From the NCBI GenBank assembly GCA_016716765.1, contig JADJVA010000004.1, positions 310,001-374,000 of the forward strand: a stretch of DNA of 64,000 nucleotides, written 5' to 3'. The position numbers and the translations under genes are program-made. Under the pieces are notes generated by a model that had not been told where the DNA came from, searched no databases, and saw nothing but the letters and a program-made list of their open reading frames with translations. This document shows positions 18,313 through 28,014 of the stretch, one piece after another (position 1 is the stretch's first letter; each line of letters begins with the position of its first letter). This DNA comes from Bdellovibrionales bacterium (lineage in GTDB: Bacteria > Bdellovibrionota > Bdellovibrionia > Bdellovibrionales > UBA1609).

Positions 18313-19467
18313 ATGAACATCAAAGCTGAGGAAGTTTCATTTGGGAGTAACTCGATTGCTCGTCTCACTTTAGAGCGTCCTCAAGCGCTCAATGCTCTGA
18401 CGACTGAGATGTTATCGGAGATGAGAAAGGCGCTTGAGTCTTGGGAGAGAGACCCTCGAATATCACTGGTGTGGTTAGAATCCGGTCTTGATCGAGCTTT
18501 TTGCGCCGGAGGAGACGTAAAGTCAATCGTGATGGAGTCTCGAAATGGATCTCCCGATTTCGGAAAGTCTTTTTTCACGACTGAATATGGGCTGGATTAT
18601 TATCTTCACTGTTATTCGAAGCCCGTGGTGTGTTGGGCTTCAGGAATCACAATGGGAGGGGGTATCGGGCTGGCAAGTGGCTGCAGTCACCGGTTAACAA
18701 CTTCATCAAGCACATGGGCAATGCCTGAAGTCAGTATTGGTTTTTTTCCTGATGTCGGCGCTGGATATTTTCTAAACCAAATGGTGCCTGGAGTGGGTCT
18801 TTTCTTGGGTCTCACGGGCACGCGTATCAGCGGAGAAGTTGCCGTGGCACTCGGCATGGCAACGGGTCTTGTGATGGCCGAAGACAGATCTTCAGTGTTC
18901 GAGGTTTTGGGAGCCATTTCAGGCGATGCCAAAAATCACAAAATGCAAAATTCTGGGGAAGATTTTTTTCAAGTTGTATCAGCCTCTTTGAACTCTGTTT
19001 CTTCAATCTCGGTTTCTATGGACCACATTCAGGCAGAGAGCCAAGCACAGCTTTTGGAATTGCGGAAAGTGGGGCGGAGGCTCAATCAAATTGAAGAATA
19101 TGATCAGGGTTTTGAGTTTTTATCTTCCTATCAATTCGAGAACAATCAGAATCAAAAAGGAAGAGACCAATTATTAAATGCTTCAGGTCTTGTGTCTAGA
19201 ATCATTTGGTCTCACCTTAAGCGATGCCGAAATCTCAGTCTATCGGAGGTCTTTGATTTGGAGTGGTCTCTCGCCGTTCGTCTGAGTTCGGAGCTAGACT
19301 TTCGTGAGGGTGTCCGGTCGGTCTTGATAGACAAGGATCAGAGTCCCAAATGGTGTTTCAGTCAGAAGGAAAGCGTTCCGATAGAGCAATTGAATCGGCT
19401 TCTCGCTCCCTGCAGTCCACACGACCTACGGGGGGAGTTGGCTCGTTTTTGTCGGTCAAAGACGTAG
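18313..19467 (+). CDS. Enoyl-CoA hydratase/isomerase-family protein, 3-hydroxyisobutyryl-CoA hydrolase-like
   Basis: 384 residues from ATG 18313, which has GGAGG seven bases upstream; the longer frame start at 18277 has none. The crotonase fold is clear: LTLERPQALNALTTEML, then the oxyanion-hole line SGLDRAFCAGGDVKSIV, then GITMGGGIGLASGCSHRL and PEVSIGFFPDVGAGYFL. GGDV plus the long C-terminal extension with FFPDVG is the pattern of 3-hydroxyisobutyryl-CoA hydrolases (valine breakdown), which keep the same Glu and Asp. Other crotonases of this length exist, so the substrate is likely but not certain. Soluble and cytoplasmic; no valine-pathway genes adjoin. Confidence 0.85.
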   Translation: MNIKAEEVSFGSNSIARLTLERPQALNALTTEMLSEMRKALESWERDPRISLVWLESGLDRAFCAGGDVKSIVMESRNGSPDFGKSFFTTEYGLDYYLHCYSKPVVCWASGITMGGGIGLASGCSHRLTTSSSTWAMPEVSIGFFPDVGAGYFLNQMVPGVGLFLGLTGTRISGEVAVALGMATGLVMAEDRSSVFEVLGAISGDAKNHKMQNSGEDFFQVVSASLNSVSSISVSMDHIQAESQAQLLELRKVGRRLNQIEEYDQGFEFLSSYQFENNQNQKGRDQLLNASGLVSRIIWSHLKRCRNLSLSEVFDLEWSLAVRLSSELDFREGVRSVLIDKDQSPKWCFSQKESVPIEQLNRLLAPCSPHDLRGELARFCRSKT

Positions 19468-19518
19468 CTTTGTTCTCATTTAAATGAAGTGAGAAGTAGA
19501 CAATCAGTTGGAGGGATC

Positions 19519-21345
19519 ATGGCGCTTGGGAATGTGAAAAATTGGAATCGAGCGGCGGTAATTATTTTAATTTTTTCATTGTCAATTCCCATTGGGATAT
19601 CGTCAGGTGGCACGTCAGCAAAAGGGTCTCAAGCAATTTCACCTGAAAATTCTATGCAGCTGATGGAATATGAGCAACTGATGAGCCTGTCAAAAGAGGA
19701 CTTAGGACTTTACCTCACTGGGATCAAACTCATGTTGGTCGATTGGGAGAAATCGCAAGCGACTCATCACCCCGAATTGGTTGCCGGAAACACGAGCGAA
19801 CAATTAAAATTCTTGGATCGAGCCTTTGCTATTCTCGTTGCTGAGAGCGTTTGGGCGAAACCGAACCCTTCAGTTTTACCTGCGGCTTCTCCTTCTCCGG
19901 CTTCTGTTCCGGCCCCGGCTGCTACTCCTGCCACTTCTCCTGCTAAGCCGGCTCTTCCGGCTGCTTCACCAGCTCCTCGGGTTGCTCCTCCGGCTGTGAA
20001 ACCTTCTGTCCCCTCCGGCGGGAGCTCATCGCCAGCCGCGGTGAGAGCCCCGGTGAAAGTGAAGCCTGCCCCTACAACAGCCTCTGTACCTCAGTCGTGT
20101 GTTTATGCGGGGTGGATCAGCACAAGGGATAGCAAGGGATATTGTCAAAGGCCCAAAGTTTGCGAAGGTGACGCCAGTAAGAACTCAGTTCAGTGCAACC
20201 CCCTTCTCTTCGGAAAGGGAGTTTGCGTTTCCGTAGCAACTGCTGAGGACAGAAAAAAGGCTACAGTCACGTGTTTTCAGAATTCTAAACCAAATTCAAA
20301 TGTCGTTGAGGAAATAAAGCTGAGCGCTTCGGAATGGAAGACTTTTAATGAATCGTTTGGAAAATCAACAGCTCCTTGCAATAGGGTTGGCGCTCCTCCC
20401 TATTGTAAAGTGTTGAGCGATAGACTTCGGGAGTTGAATGTTCTTTTGCGTCCGTCTGTGGCGGTTAAAGAATCGAAGAGAGACACTGCTGTTGTCTCGA
20501 AGGGGAAAGATGCACCGAAGAAGGGGCCAGAGAAAGTAGAATCAAAGGCAGGAAAGGCTTCTGTGGAGCGACGAGATAGAGTTGCAGAAAGCCGGGGCGC
20601 TAGAACTCGTTCAGTAAGTGGACCAACAAGAAGGCAAGTGGCCCGTGACACTGGAGATGACGGAGAGTCTGATGATGGTGAGCCTTCTGATGAAGATATG
20701 CCAGAAGAGGATGTTGCCGAAGCTGAGGACGGCGGCGATCCTCCACCAGCGGCTGGATCTCGCGTCGATGGTGCACCAACCGATAGACGTCGAACGAGCG
20801 ACGACGGAGAGCCACAATATGGGGGCGATTGCAGGCCTCATGCGCTCGACTTTAATGCCGCTTTTCCAGGCTCTGAAGAACCCAGCCCTATTTTGTCCTT
20901 TGAGCAAGCTCAAGACCTCATTTGCAGATCAAAATTTGACCAAAAGCTCGTCGATTCTCGCCTGGAGTTCTTAAGGCGACAAATTGCGAGTTTTAACACT
21001 AAGTCCAGGGCCGAAACTGACTATTACCACCGGCTTTGGACTCAATTAAAAGAGAATCTCGTCGCTTGTGTGGGTTTGGTAAAAAATCGAAGTCAGCAAG
21101 GTATAAAACCCAGAGGAATCTCTCCTCAATTTCGATTGAATTTTGGTGGGGCAGGCGCTGGAATCATAACTTCGTCGAAGCGAGGCGTGAAAATCGGTCG
21201 AAATCAAATCGATCGTTTGTATGTGGATCGGGACTCTTTGGGGGCCTCTTTGTATTCAAACGGTATTGTGGATATTTGCTCAGTGGAAGTTCTCTCGGGT
21301 TCGAGCACCGTTCCCGCAACAGGAGCGACAGAAGTTACCCGTTAG
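19519..21345 (+). CDS. Exported, low-complexity Pro/Ala-rich protein of unknown function
   Basis: 608 residues from ATG 19519, preceded by GGAGGG; an ATG ten codons upstream has a weaker site. A signal peptide (VIILIFSLSIPIGISSGG) is followed by a helical segment, then an Ala/Pro/Ser-rich linker (about 115-190). A small Cys-rich module follows (VPQSCVYAGWIS...GYCQRPKVC...CNPLLFGKGVCV), then a highly charged acidic/basic spacer (about 325-430) and a C-terminal domain with FNFGGAGAG-like residues. The Cys-rich module resembles one seen in other secreted proteins of this kind of organism, as I judge from general pattern only. Probably surface or periplasmic. Role unknown. Confidence 0.65.
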   Translation: MALGNVKNWNRAAVIILIFSLSIPIGISSGGTSAKGSQAISPENSMQLMEYEQLMSLSKEDLGLYLTGIKLMLVDWEKSQATHHPELVAGNTSEQLKFLDRAFAILVAESVWAKPNPSVLPAASPSPASVPAPAATPATSPAKPALPAASPAPRVAPPAVKPSVPSGGSSSPAAVRAPVKVKPAPTTASVPQSCVYAGWISTRDSKGYCQRPKVCEGDASKNSVQCNPLLFGKGVCVSVATAEDRKKATVTCFQNSKPNSNVVEEIKLSASEWKTFNESFGKSTAPCNRVGAPPYCKVLSDRLRELNVLLRPSVAVKESKRDTAVVSKGKDAPKKGPEKVESKAGKASVERRDRVAESRGARTRSVSGPTRRQVARDTGDDGESDDGEPSDEDMPEEDVAEAEDGGDPPPAAGSRVDGAPTDRRRTSDDGEPQYGGDCRPHALDFNAAFPGSEEPSPILSFEQAQDLICRSKFDQKLVDSRLEFLRRQIASFNTKSRAETDYYHRLWTQLKENLVACVGLVKNRSQQGIKPRGISPQFRLNFGGAGAGIITSSKRGVKIGRNQIDRLYVDRDSLGASLYSNGIVDICSVEVLSGSSTVPATGATEVTR

Positions 21346-21365
21346 CAGCCTTCAAATTATCCAAG

Positions 21366-22610
21366 TCATCGCAACTTGAGGCTGTTCAAAACAGTCTCTT
21401 GTTCGAGTGAGATTTCTGCCTGTGTTTGAAGGTCCAAATTTTTTAAGACAACAACGCCCTTCTTAAGCTCTTCGTCACCGAGAATAAGCGCCCAGCGCGC
21501 GTTGGCTTTGGTGGCACGGGCCAGACGTTTCTTGATATTCCCAGAAAAATCGAGTTCTACGGCAAGACCTTTTAGTCTGAGTTCAAAGGCCAGCTTTCGA
21601 AGGTGCCGGTCGGCGGCATCTCCGAGTGGTATCATCGTTACGGGTCTCTGGGACTTATTCTGAGGCCTAACAAGTAAAGCCAATCTTTCAAGGCCTGCAG
21701 CCCAACCGACACCCGGAGTGGATGGGCCACCCATGAGCTCAACGAGTCCGTCGTAGCGACCGCCAGCTAAAACGGCATCTTGAGTGCCTAGGGCGTTGCT
21801 CTTGAACTCAAAGACACAATGAGAGTAGTAATCCAATCCTCGAACCAGACGAGGATTGATTTCAAATGAAATGCCCAAAAGAGTCAGCCCATCCTGAACT
21901 CTATCAAAAAAATCACGTGATTCACTGTTCAGACTGTTCTTGAACTCGGGGGCAGTGGATACAATTTTCTTGTCAGCTTCGTCCTTCGAATCAAGAATTC
22001 TCAAGGGGTTTAGGCGCAAACGTCTTTGGCTATCTTCACTTAAATCCTTCTCGAATTTTTCTAAATATTGCAGGAGCTTTTCTTTGTAAACCTGACGGCT
22101 GATCTGATCACCAATGGTATTAATATCCAAAGAAATTGACGAGAGAATTTCGAGATTCTTGAGGAATGAATACCCCATAGAAATAATCTCTACGTCGCCT
22201 TTGGGGTCCGATACCCCCAAAAGTTCCACCCCAAATTGGTGAAACTGTCTCTGCCGTCCTTTTTGGGGACGTTCGTAGCGGAACATAGGACCTTGATAGT
22301 AAAGCTTTAGTGGAAGTTGTCGACTCAAATTGTTGGAAATAAAGGCGCGAGCAATTCCCGCCGTGCCTTCCGGTCGGAGCGTGAGAAGATCACCATTGTT
22401 GTCGGGAAATGTGTACATTTGCTTATGAACAATATCTGATGTTTCTCCCAATGTGCGCTTAAAGACATCTGTGAATTCAAAAACAGGGGTAGAAATTCCC
22501 TCATAGCCATAGCATTCACAGACGGTTTGGGCCTTTTCAACAATCAAGGCCTGGGTTTTAAAATCTTCAAACAGGAGATCATGGGTTCCTCGAGCGGATT
22601 GCAAAGACAT
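21366..22610 (-). CDS. hisS: Histidine--tRNA ligase
   Basis: 414 residues, the normal length for a bacterial HisRS. Class II motifs are in order: motif 2 at FRYERPQKGRQRQFHQFG, HisA LVRGLDYYSHCVFEF, and motif 3 in AGGRYDGLVELMGGPSTPGVGWAAGLERL, with the C-terminal anticodon-binding domain from about 320. It charges tRNA-His with histidine in the cytoplasm. It is last in a run with the ureohydrolase (9 bases upstream) and the exported protein at 23589. No T-box or other leader was found. Confidence 0.97.
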   Translation of the reverse strand: MSLQSARGTHDLLFEDFKTQALIVEKAQTVCECYGYEGISTPVFEFTDVFKRTLGETSDIVHKQMYTFPDNNGDLLTLRPEGTAGIARAFISNNLSRQLPLKLYYQGPMFRYERPQKGRQRQFHQFGVELLGVSDPKGDVEIISMGYSFLKNLEILSSISLDINTIGDQISRQVYKEKLLQYLEKFEKDLSEDSQRRLRLNPLRILDSKDEADKKIVSTAPEFKNSLNSESRDFFDRVQDGLTLLGISFEINPRLVRGLDYYSHCVFEFKSNALGTQDAVLAGGRYDGLVELMGGPSTPGVGWAAGLERLALLVRPQNKSQRPVTMIPLGDAADRHLRKLAFELRLKGLAVELDFSGNIKKRLARATKANARWALILGDEELKKGVVVLKNLDLQTQAEISLEQETVLNSLKLR

Positions 22611-22619
22611 ATTCGCACC

Positions 22620-23582
22620 TCATTCTGAAAAAAGATATTTGTGAGCTATTTGCGCGGCCAGTTTGGCTGTGCGAAGGTCAAGATCAAGAGGGGGGCTGAC
22701 CTCGTAAATGCCCAGGGCCCTGACATCACAGCGGTGGAGCAGAAGATGGAGAACAGGAAAAAATTGGTGGGGAGTAAAGCCCGTGGGCCAACTCTGACTG
22801 CAACCCATAGCGTAGGAGGATGAAAAGCCATCAATATCCACGGATAAAAAGCATGGCCGCCTTCGAGTGAGTTCGGCTTCAAGGAAGCGACTGACAAGGA
22901 CGAGAAGCGATTCTCCTGAATACTGAATGTCCTCCCAGAAGAGAATTCTTGCGTTTCGGTCGAGGCACCATGAGACGTGAGCTTTGCTATTGCATTGATA
23001 TTGTGCTCCGATTTCAACAAAATCAATTTTATCCCCATACTTTTCGAGGAGTCTAAAAAAAGGGGTCCCACTGGTGAGTCCGTTGTCAAGGGGGCGTACA
23101 TCGAGGTGGGCATCAAAGTTAATAACCAAGGGACGCTCGAGAGGAAAATTCTCAAGCGAACTTTCAATAAACGATGCTCCATCTGAATATCCATAGTCAT
23201 GGCCTCCACCTAAGCTGAGCCATTTTCCTCTTAGACTGAGTACATTTTTAGCCATTTTCTTTGCTGCTTCATGCCGCTGTTCAAGAGAGAGATTTTGAAT
23301 GTTCAAATTGCCAATGTCAGTGAGTTGTAGATTTGCATTTGCAATTGGCGGCGGCGTCATTCGGTAAAGGACGCTTCGAATTGAGTCTGGTCCAAGACTT
23401 GCCCCGGGGCGGCCGCCGTTGATAAGAATACCTTCTTCGTCCGGATATCCGATCATATAAAAATGGTTGGGATTAACTTCTGCCGCAAAATCCATAGAGG
23501 ACTGAGTGAGTCCTCCCAGTCGTGGATCGGCTTTGTCGGGCTTTGTAAAAAAAAGAGACTTATTGGCGGGAATAGCAGCCAT
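22620..23582 (-). CDS. Ureohydrolase-family protein (formimidoylglutamase/agmatinase type)
   Basis: 320 residues. The metal-binding motifs of the arginase/agmatinase/formimidoylglutamase fold are in order: GGGHDYGYSDG, NFDAHLDVRPL and LSVDIDGFSSSYAMG. The last differs from the common SxDxDxxDP: the two metal Asp are kept but the DP is replaced by SS, as in the more divergent members. The reaction would be manganese-dependent hydrolysis of a guanidine or formimidoyl compound; formimidoylglutamate is my best guess, but no other hut genes are present. It lies 9 bases from hisS and may be co-transcribed, an odd but interesting link to histidine. Confidence 0.8.
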   Translation of the reverse strand: MAAIPANKSLFFTKPDKADPRLGGLTQSSMDFAAEVNPNHFYMIGYPDEEGILINGGRPGASLGPDSIRSVLYRMTPPPIANANLQLTDIGNLNIQNLSLEQRHEAAKKMAKNVLSLRGKWLSLGGGHDYGYSDGASFIESSLENFPLERPLVINFDAHLDVRPLDNGLTSGTPFFRLLEKYGDKIDFVEIGAQYQCNSKAHVSWCLDRNARILFWEDIQYSGESLLVLVSRFLEAELTRRRPCFLSVDIDGFSSSYAMGCSQSWPTGFTPHQFFPVLHLLLHRCDVRALGIYEVSPPLDLDLRTAKLAAQIAHKYLFSE

Positions 23583-23588
23583 ACTTGC

Positions 23589-24197
23589 TCACTTCTCCGA
23601 AGTTGTTGCTGGCAAAAGGTGGATTGTTCTTTTGATTTGGCCAGTTTTAGCATCAAATATGTCAATCTGAAGTTTGCCTCGATAGAGGGAAAGGTTCCCG
23701 ACCTCAATCGAATGAGATGCGTTGCCAGCAAAGCTGTCGACCATCAGTATCGACCATCCTGATCCTGGATCTGGAACGACGGTGTACCGGAGTCGTCTTG
23801 ATGGTTGAATGGCTAGGGATGGATCTTCCGTGGGAGCAGCTAGATAAAGATCAAGCTGACTAAAGTTTTTGAAGTCAAATATATCGCTTTCATGATTTTC
23901 CCAGCGTCCCAAGAGTTTATGTAGTCCCACGAATTCGAGGGTGACCAGAGAGACGACCTGCAGACTTGCATCATATTCTCCTTTGCCGGAAATATAATCC
24001 CCCGTTCGGAGTTTCTGTATGTCCTTTATAATGCCAGCGTCTCTTGAGGAAATCTTAATCCTTTGCCTGAGATGCCTCATTTTCAAAAAGATGCCAAAGT
24101 TGTTCACAACAACTTTTCCCTCAATGGCAGTCAGGGCATGGGTCTTCAAAGTGAAAGAAAAGAGAAACAGTAAAATCGCCCAGGAAATAACCTTCAT
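23589..24197 (-). CDS. Exported protein of unknown function
   Basis: 202 residues from ATG 24197 (MKVISWAILLFLF), 12 codons inside the longest frame so that the signal peptide begins at the N terminus. The mature part starts with a beta-rich block (ALTAIEGKVVVNNFGIFL...GDYISGKGEYDASLQVVSLVTLEFVG), which looks like an OB-type small barrel, and ends with another beta-rich stretch. No known motif. It ends 6 bases before the ureohydrolase start and is likely first in that operon. Confidence 0.65.
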   Translation of the reverse strand: MKVISWAILLFLFSFTLKTHALTAIEGKVVVNNFGIFLKMRHLRQRIKISSRDAGIIKDIQKLRTGDYISGKGEYDASLQVVSLVTLEFVGLHKLLGRWENHESDIFDFKNFSQLDLYLAAPTEDPSLAIQPSRRLRYTVVPDPGSGWSILMVDSFAGNASHSIEVGNLSLYRGKLQIDIFDAKTGQIKRTIHLLPATTSEK

Positions 24198-24336
24198 TCC
24201 TATTCTGATAGGGAACTTCGTCCACTCAGGCAACTCAAATAAAGCGTCTAACGCGAGGGGTATTCGGGAGAAAAGGATCTAACTCGCTGCAAAACTAAAT
24301 GACGTCTTGCCGCTATTTTCGATAGTCTGTGCCCCT

Positions 24337-24852
24337 ATGGCACATATAAATTGCTCATTTGTCGTACCAGCTCCCATCAAGGAAACCTTTGAGTTTCTCA
24401 CTGATCCTAAGAGAGTTCCTTTTTTATTGGCGGGCAAAGTGGACGTCGAGATAGAGAACGCAGAGGCCGATCTGGTGAAGGGTTCTGAGTTTAGTTACCT
24501 GATGACAAGAGCGGGAATTTCTCAATACTTGCGTTTTCGTGTTGAAGAGGTTTCTCGGGGCAACTCTCTGACCTATAAGCAAACGGAAGGGATCTATCGT
24601 CGATGGATCCACACTCAAAAATTCTCATCTCATGGACGGAACCAAACCTTGGTTACTGACATCGTGGACTACGAGCTGCCCTTTGGTTTTATGGGCCATT
24701 TGTTAGACGATCTGTTTTTTCGTAAAGATCTGACAAGAATTCTACAAGGGCGACTGGTAAAGGCTGCAGATCACTTCCGCGGCCTTTACCCAGTTGAATC
24801 AGAGGACAATCTGGCTGAAAAGGAGAGTTCCAAGCTGGCGGAATCTCCGTAA
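24337..24852 (+). CDS. SRPBCC/START-like ligand-binding domain protein
   Basis: 171 residues from ATG 24337 (MAHINCSFVVPAPIKETFEFLTDP). The N-terminal strand then helix (PAPIKETFEFLTDPKRVPFLL) and the later DYELPFGFMGHLLDDLFF are the START/SRPBCC pattern (polyketide cyclase/coenzyme Q-binding type), a helix-grip pocket for hydrophobic ligands. Ligand unknown. The gene ends one base from the sodB end, convergent. Confidence 0.75.
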   Translation: MAHINCSFVVPAPIKETFEFLTDPKRVPFLLAGKVDVEIENAEADLVKGSEFSYLMTRAGISQYLRFRVEEVSRGNSLTYKQTEGIYRRWIHTQKFSSHGRNQTLVTDIVDYELPFGFMGHLLDDLFFRKDLTRILQGRLVKAADHFRGLYPVESEDNLAEKESSKLAESP

Positions 24853-25434
24853 TCAAGCCTTCAATTGGTCTTCCACAAATTTCCAGTTAACCAGTTTCCA
24901 AAAGGATTCGACGTACTTGGGTCTTGCATTGCGATAGTCGATGTAATACGCGTGCTCCCAAACGTCACAAGTTAATAGGGGGGTATCGCCTTTAGTCAGG
25001 GGAGTATCGGCGTTGGCAGTCGAGTAGATGGCGAGTTTCCCATCGGATTTTTTTACCAACCACGCCCATCCCGAACCAAACTGATTGGTCGCGGCCGCTG
25101 AGAATTGTTCCTTGAATTTCTCGAGAGAGCCGAAATTCTTACTCAGTTGATCGGCCAGAATCTTGGCCGGTTCGCCTCCCGCTTTTGGGGCTAGGCAGTT
25201 CCAATAGAAAGTGTGGTTCCAAATCTGAGCAGCGTTATTAAAGATCCCTCCAGAAGATTTCTTTACGATATCTTCGAGACTCATGTCTTGAAACTCAGTT
25301 CCGCTGATCAGTCCATTTAATTTATCCACGTAGGTTTTGTGGTGTTTTCCATAATGGTATTCAATTGTTTCAGGGGAAATATGAGGAACGAGTGCATCAT
25401 TTGAATAAGGTAGCGGGGGGAGGCTAATGGCCAT
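24853..25434 (-). CDS. sodB: Superoxide dismutase, iron type
   Basis: 193 residues, usual for Fe-SOD. Metal ligands are visible: His 27 in HHKTY, His in AAQIWNHTFYWN, and Asp/His in DVWEHAYYIDYRN. The Gln in NAAQIWNHTF marks the iron-type enzyme. There is no signal peptide, so it acts in the cytoplasm, dismutating superoxide. Ribosome site: AAAGGAG (complement of 25442-25448) just before the ATG. Monocistronic as far as can be seen. Confidence 0.97.
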   Translation of the reverse strand: MAISLPPLPYSNDALVPHISPETIEYHYGKHHKTYVDKLNGLISGTEFQDMSLEDIVKKSSGGIFNNAAQIWNHTFYWNCLAPKAGGEPAKILADQLSKNFGSLEKFKEQFSAAATNQFGSGWAWLVKKSDGKLAIYSTANADTPLTKGDTPLLTCDVWEHAYYIDYRNARPKYVESFWKLVNWKFVEDQLKA

Positions 25435-25543
25435 GTAAGTACTCCTTTGGGGGGGGGTTCAAAAAACAAACCCAGTCTAGCGGAGCTTCAAGGGCTGAGG
25501 CAAGGATCAGAGGTGACGCCTATTATAAGGAATTCAAATCTGA

Positions 25544-26581
25544 TCAGAGGTCCGGATTTGTCAATTGATCGAGAGACCAGGTGGCCAATGGACCTAGTTT
25601 TGGATGATTTAAAAAGACCTGAATATCTGGCACGAGCCCTTTTAGCTTTAAGTTGGTCGCCACGACAATGGCATTTCGTTTGAGTCCAGTTCCACCGGCT
25701 CTGATTAAAGGCGTCAATCTGAGGTCACGCATGAGTTGTCTGTTTGAAGTCCTGAGAATATATCCTAATTCTTCTTCTCGATCTTGAAGATCGAGAAGAT
25801 GTTGTGATTCTTTTGTTTCTGTCAGTCTTGCTCCAAAAACTTTTTTGTTCCAGGGGCAGACAGATTGGCAAATATCACAGCCGAAGAGCCAATCACCAAT
25901 TTTAGAGCGCAGTTCCGAAGGAGGATTTTCCCGGCTTTCGATGGTCCAATAGGATATGCATTTACGGGCATCAAGCTCTCGCGGAGCAACGAGAGCCTGA
26001 GTCGGACATGCGTCGATGCAGCGAGTGCAGGTTCCACAGTGGTCCGGTGTGAAAGAAAGGGCCGCGTTGAGTTTGAGGCTTGTGAGTATTTCGCCTATGA
26101 AAAAAAAGCTACCGTGATGACGATCAATCACACAAGTGTTCTTGCCAATCCAACCCAGCCCTCCTCGATAGGCCAGATCTCTCTCTAAGACGGGAGCTGA
26201 ATCGGAGCAAGGATAGAACTGTTCTTTCGGAAACAAAGACTGAAGAGTTAAAGTCAATTCTTTGAGAGCTTGAGTGAACCAAAAATGATAGTCTTTGCCT
26301 CGGGCATAACTTGCGATTGCATTTTTCCGCAAAGGAAATTCTTCATGGCCAGGTACTGTGGGAAAATAATCCTGCGCAATCACAATGGCGGAGTGAGCCT
26401 TCGGTGCATAAAGTTGAGGCTGTTCCTTTTGGGCCAAATGGGTTTCTAGATACTTCATCTCTCCATGAAAACCTTTCTCAAGCCAATTTTTATACAAATC
26501 AAGACTGAGTGCTGGCTGAAGAGGAGCAAAACCGTATCGCTTGAAACCCTTGATTTTGATCTGTTCTTCGATTTGTGTCAT
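25544..26581 (-). CDS. queG: Epoxyqueuosine reductase
   Basis: 345 residues. Two 4Fe-4S clusters are marked by CGTCTRCIDACPTQAL and CDICQSVCPWNKK, after the N-terminal B12-binding-type region (DSAPVLERDLAYRGGLGWIGKNTC). This is the QueG arrangement; the enzyme performs the last step of queuosine synthesis, reducing the epoxide in tRNA. Cytoplasmic. The C-terminal HEAT-like tail is present and full length. It is divergent from the CCA/poly(A) polymerase gene. Confidence 0.93.
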   Translation of the reverse strand: MTQIEEQIKIKGFKRYGFAPLQPALSLDLYKNWLEKGFHGEMKYLETHLAQKEQPQLYAPKAHSAIVIAQDYFPTVPGHEEFPLRKNAIASYARGKDYHFWFTQALKELTLTLQSLFPKEQFYPCSDSAPVLERDLAYRGGLGWIGKNTCVIDRHHGSFFFIGEILTSLKLNAALSFTPDHCGTCTRCIDACPTQALVAPRELDARKCISYWTIESRENPPSELRSKIGDWLFGCDICQSVCPWNKKVFGARLTETKESQHLLDLQDREEELGYILRTSNRQLMRDLRLTPLIRAGGTGLKRNAIVVATNLKLKGLVPDIQVFLNHPKLGPLATWSLDQLTNPDL

Positions 26582-26639
26582 GATGAGGATGGTCTATATA
26601 AACGGTGAATAGTTTGCATTTCAGCGAGGTTCCTACCAA

Positions 26640-27992
26640 TTGAAAAATTTCGATCAGCATCCACATTTTACTGCCGTTCAAGAGGTTTGCCAGAGATTGT
26701 TAAAAAACGGCTATAAGGCCTATCTTGCCGGAGGTTGTGTTCGAGACTTTTTGCTTGGACGCACGGCCCACGACTTTGATATCGCAACTGATGCGCGTCA
26801 AGAAGAATTGGAAAAACTTTTTCCTTCAGCTCTCTCTGTGGGGAAACAATTTGGGGTGCTCATCATCCCATTTTCGGGCTTCCAAGTGGAAATCTCTTGT
26901 TTTCGTGCAGACGGATTGTACCTCGACGGACGCAGACCCTCCACTGTTCGCAGAGCCAGCCCAAAGGAGGATGCCGAGAGGAGGGATTTCACAGTGAACG
27001 CCCTTTTTTGTGATTTCTCCACGGGACAGATTATTGACTTCGTTGGCGGTTGCGAAGATTTGCAAAACAAGGTGCTGAAGACTGTGGGAGATCCAGAGTT
27101 GCGCTTTGAAGAAGACAAACTTCGTCTTTTGAGGGCCCTGCGGATCTCAGCTCAAATTGACTTTAATATAGAGAGACAAACATTTAAATCTATTTACAAA
27201 TTGTCGTCCAAGGTCAATCTTGTATCGCAGGAAAGAATCACCTCCGAACTTCGAAAAATGATGTTGCTGAATGATCGGGTCAGAGCCCTACACGATTTGG
27301 TTCTAACGGGGATGGCTCAGGTGATTCTCCCTGAGTTAAGGATGATGGCCAGATCGGACTTGCATTCTTGGGCTCGCACCGGACGTCACTTAGCACACAA
27401 GATTGGCGATGAATCCCGATGTGGACTTCTCTGGGCTCTTCTTGTGTGGCCCGAGGCGAAGGCCCGTGGGCTTGATGATATTCCGGTGGAGCACCACAAG
27501 GCCTGGATGCAAACAGAATTTGAACCCTTCTTTCGTCGCCTCAGGCTTCCTAGAAGTGAGATCCTTGAAGCACTTTTTGTCTTGAGCCATTCAGGCCTAT
27601 TTGTGAAGGGAGGGGCGGGAGGTGAATCAGATCCTATTCCTTCTAACAACAAAACTCTGAGTGCTGACGAGGTGAGTTGCCTTATGAATTTAGACGGGCC
27701 ACATGGGATATCCTTATTGGATTTTTCGATGCTGTTAAGTTCGATCGAAGGGACTGGTCAGGAGCGTCTTCTTAGGCTTCATAAAGAGTTTGTCTCAAGA
27801 GACCAAGGCGATGGCCATTTGGAAAAGCCTTGGATTCAGGGCGCTGACCTCTTGAGTCTCGGAATTGATGAGGGCCCTAAAATGGGTTTGATTCTTGATC
27901 GAGTTTACCGACTTCAAATTTCAGGACTGATTCGAGATAAAAAAGAGGCCCTGGACAAAGCCAGGACCATGTTTTCTGAAATGACATCTTGA
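26640..27992 (+). CDS. CCA-adding enzyme/poly(A) polymerase family
   Basis: 450 residues. The nucleotidyltransferase head has GGCVRDFLLGRTAHDFDIATDA with the catalytic Asp pair, RRDFTVNALF, and FEEDKLRLLRALRIS. These are the class II CCA-adding/poly(A) polymerase signatures. The enzyme adds CCA to tRNA 3' ends or tails RNA; the two are not reliably told apart here. The start is a TTG at 26640, with AGCGAGG about 10 bases upstream; no in-frame ATG lies before the conserved head. Cytoplasmic. Confidence 0.88.
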   Translation: MKNFDQHPHFTAVQEVCQRLLKNGYKAYLAGGCVRDFLLGRTAHDFDIATDARQEELEKLFPSALSVGKQFGVLIIPFSGFQVEISCFRADGLYLDGRRPSTVRRASPKEDAERRDFTVNALFCDFSTGQIIDFVGGCEDLQNKVLKTVGDPELRFEEDKLRLLRALRISAQIDFNIERQTFKSIYKLSSKVNLVSQERITSELRKMMLLNDRVRALHDLVLTGMAQVILPELRMMARSDLHSWARTGRHLAHKIGDESRCGLLWALLVWPEAKARGLDDIPVEHHKAWMQTEFEPFFRRLRLPRSEILEALFVLSHSGLFVKGGAGGESDPIPSNNKTLSADEVSCLMNLDGPHGISLLDFSMLLSSIEGTGQERLLRLHKEFVSRDQGDGHLEKPWIQGADLLSLGIDEGPKMGLILDRVYRLQISGLIRDKKEALDKARTMFSEMTS

Positions 27993-28014
27993 AGCTTGCT
28001 GGGAGTGCGAGCGG

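Noticed and set aside
21346..21384. Hairpin between convergent genes as a bidirectional terminator
   Set aside because: The loop is about 20 bases, one base bulges, and no T run follows.
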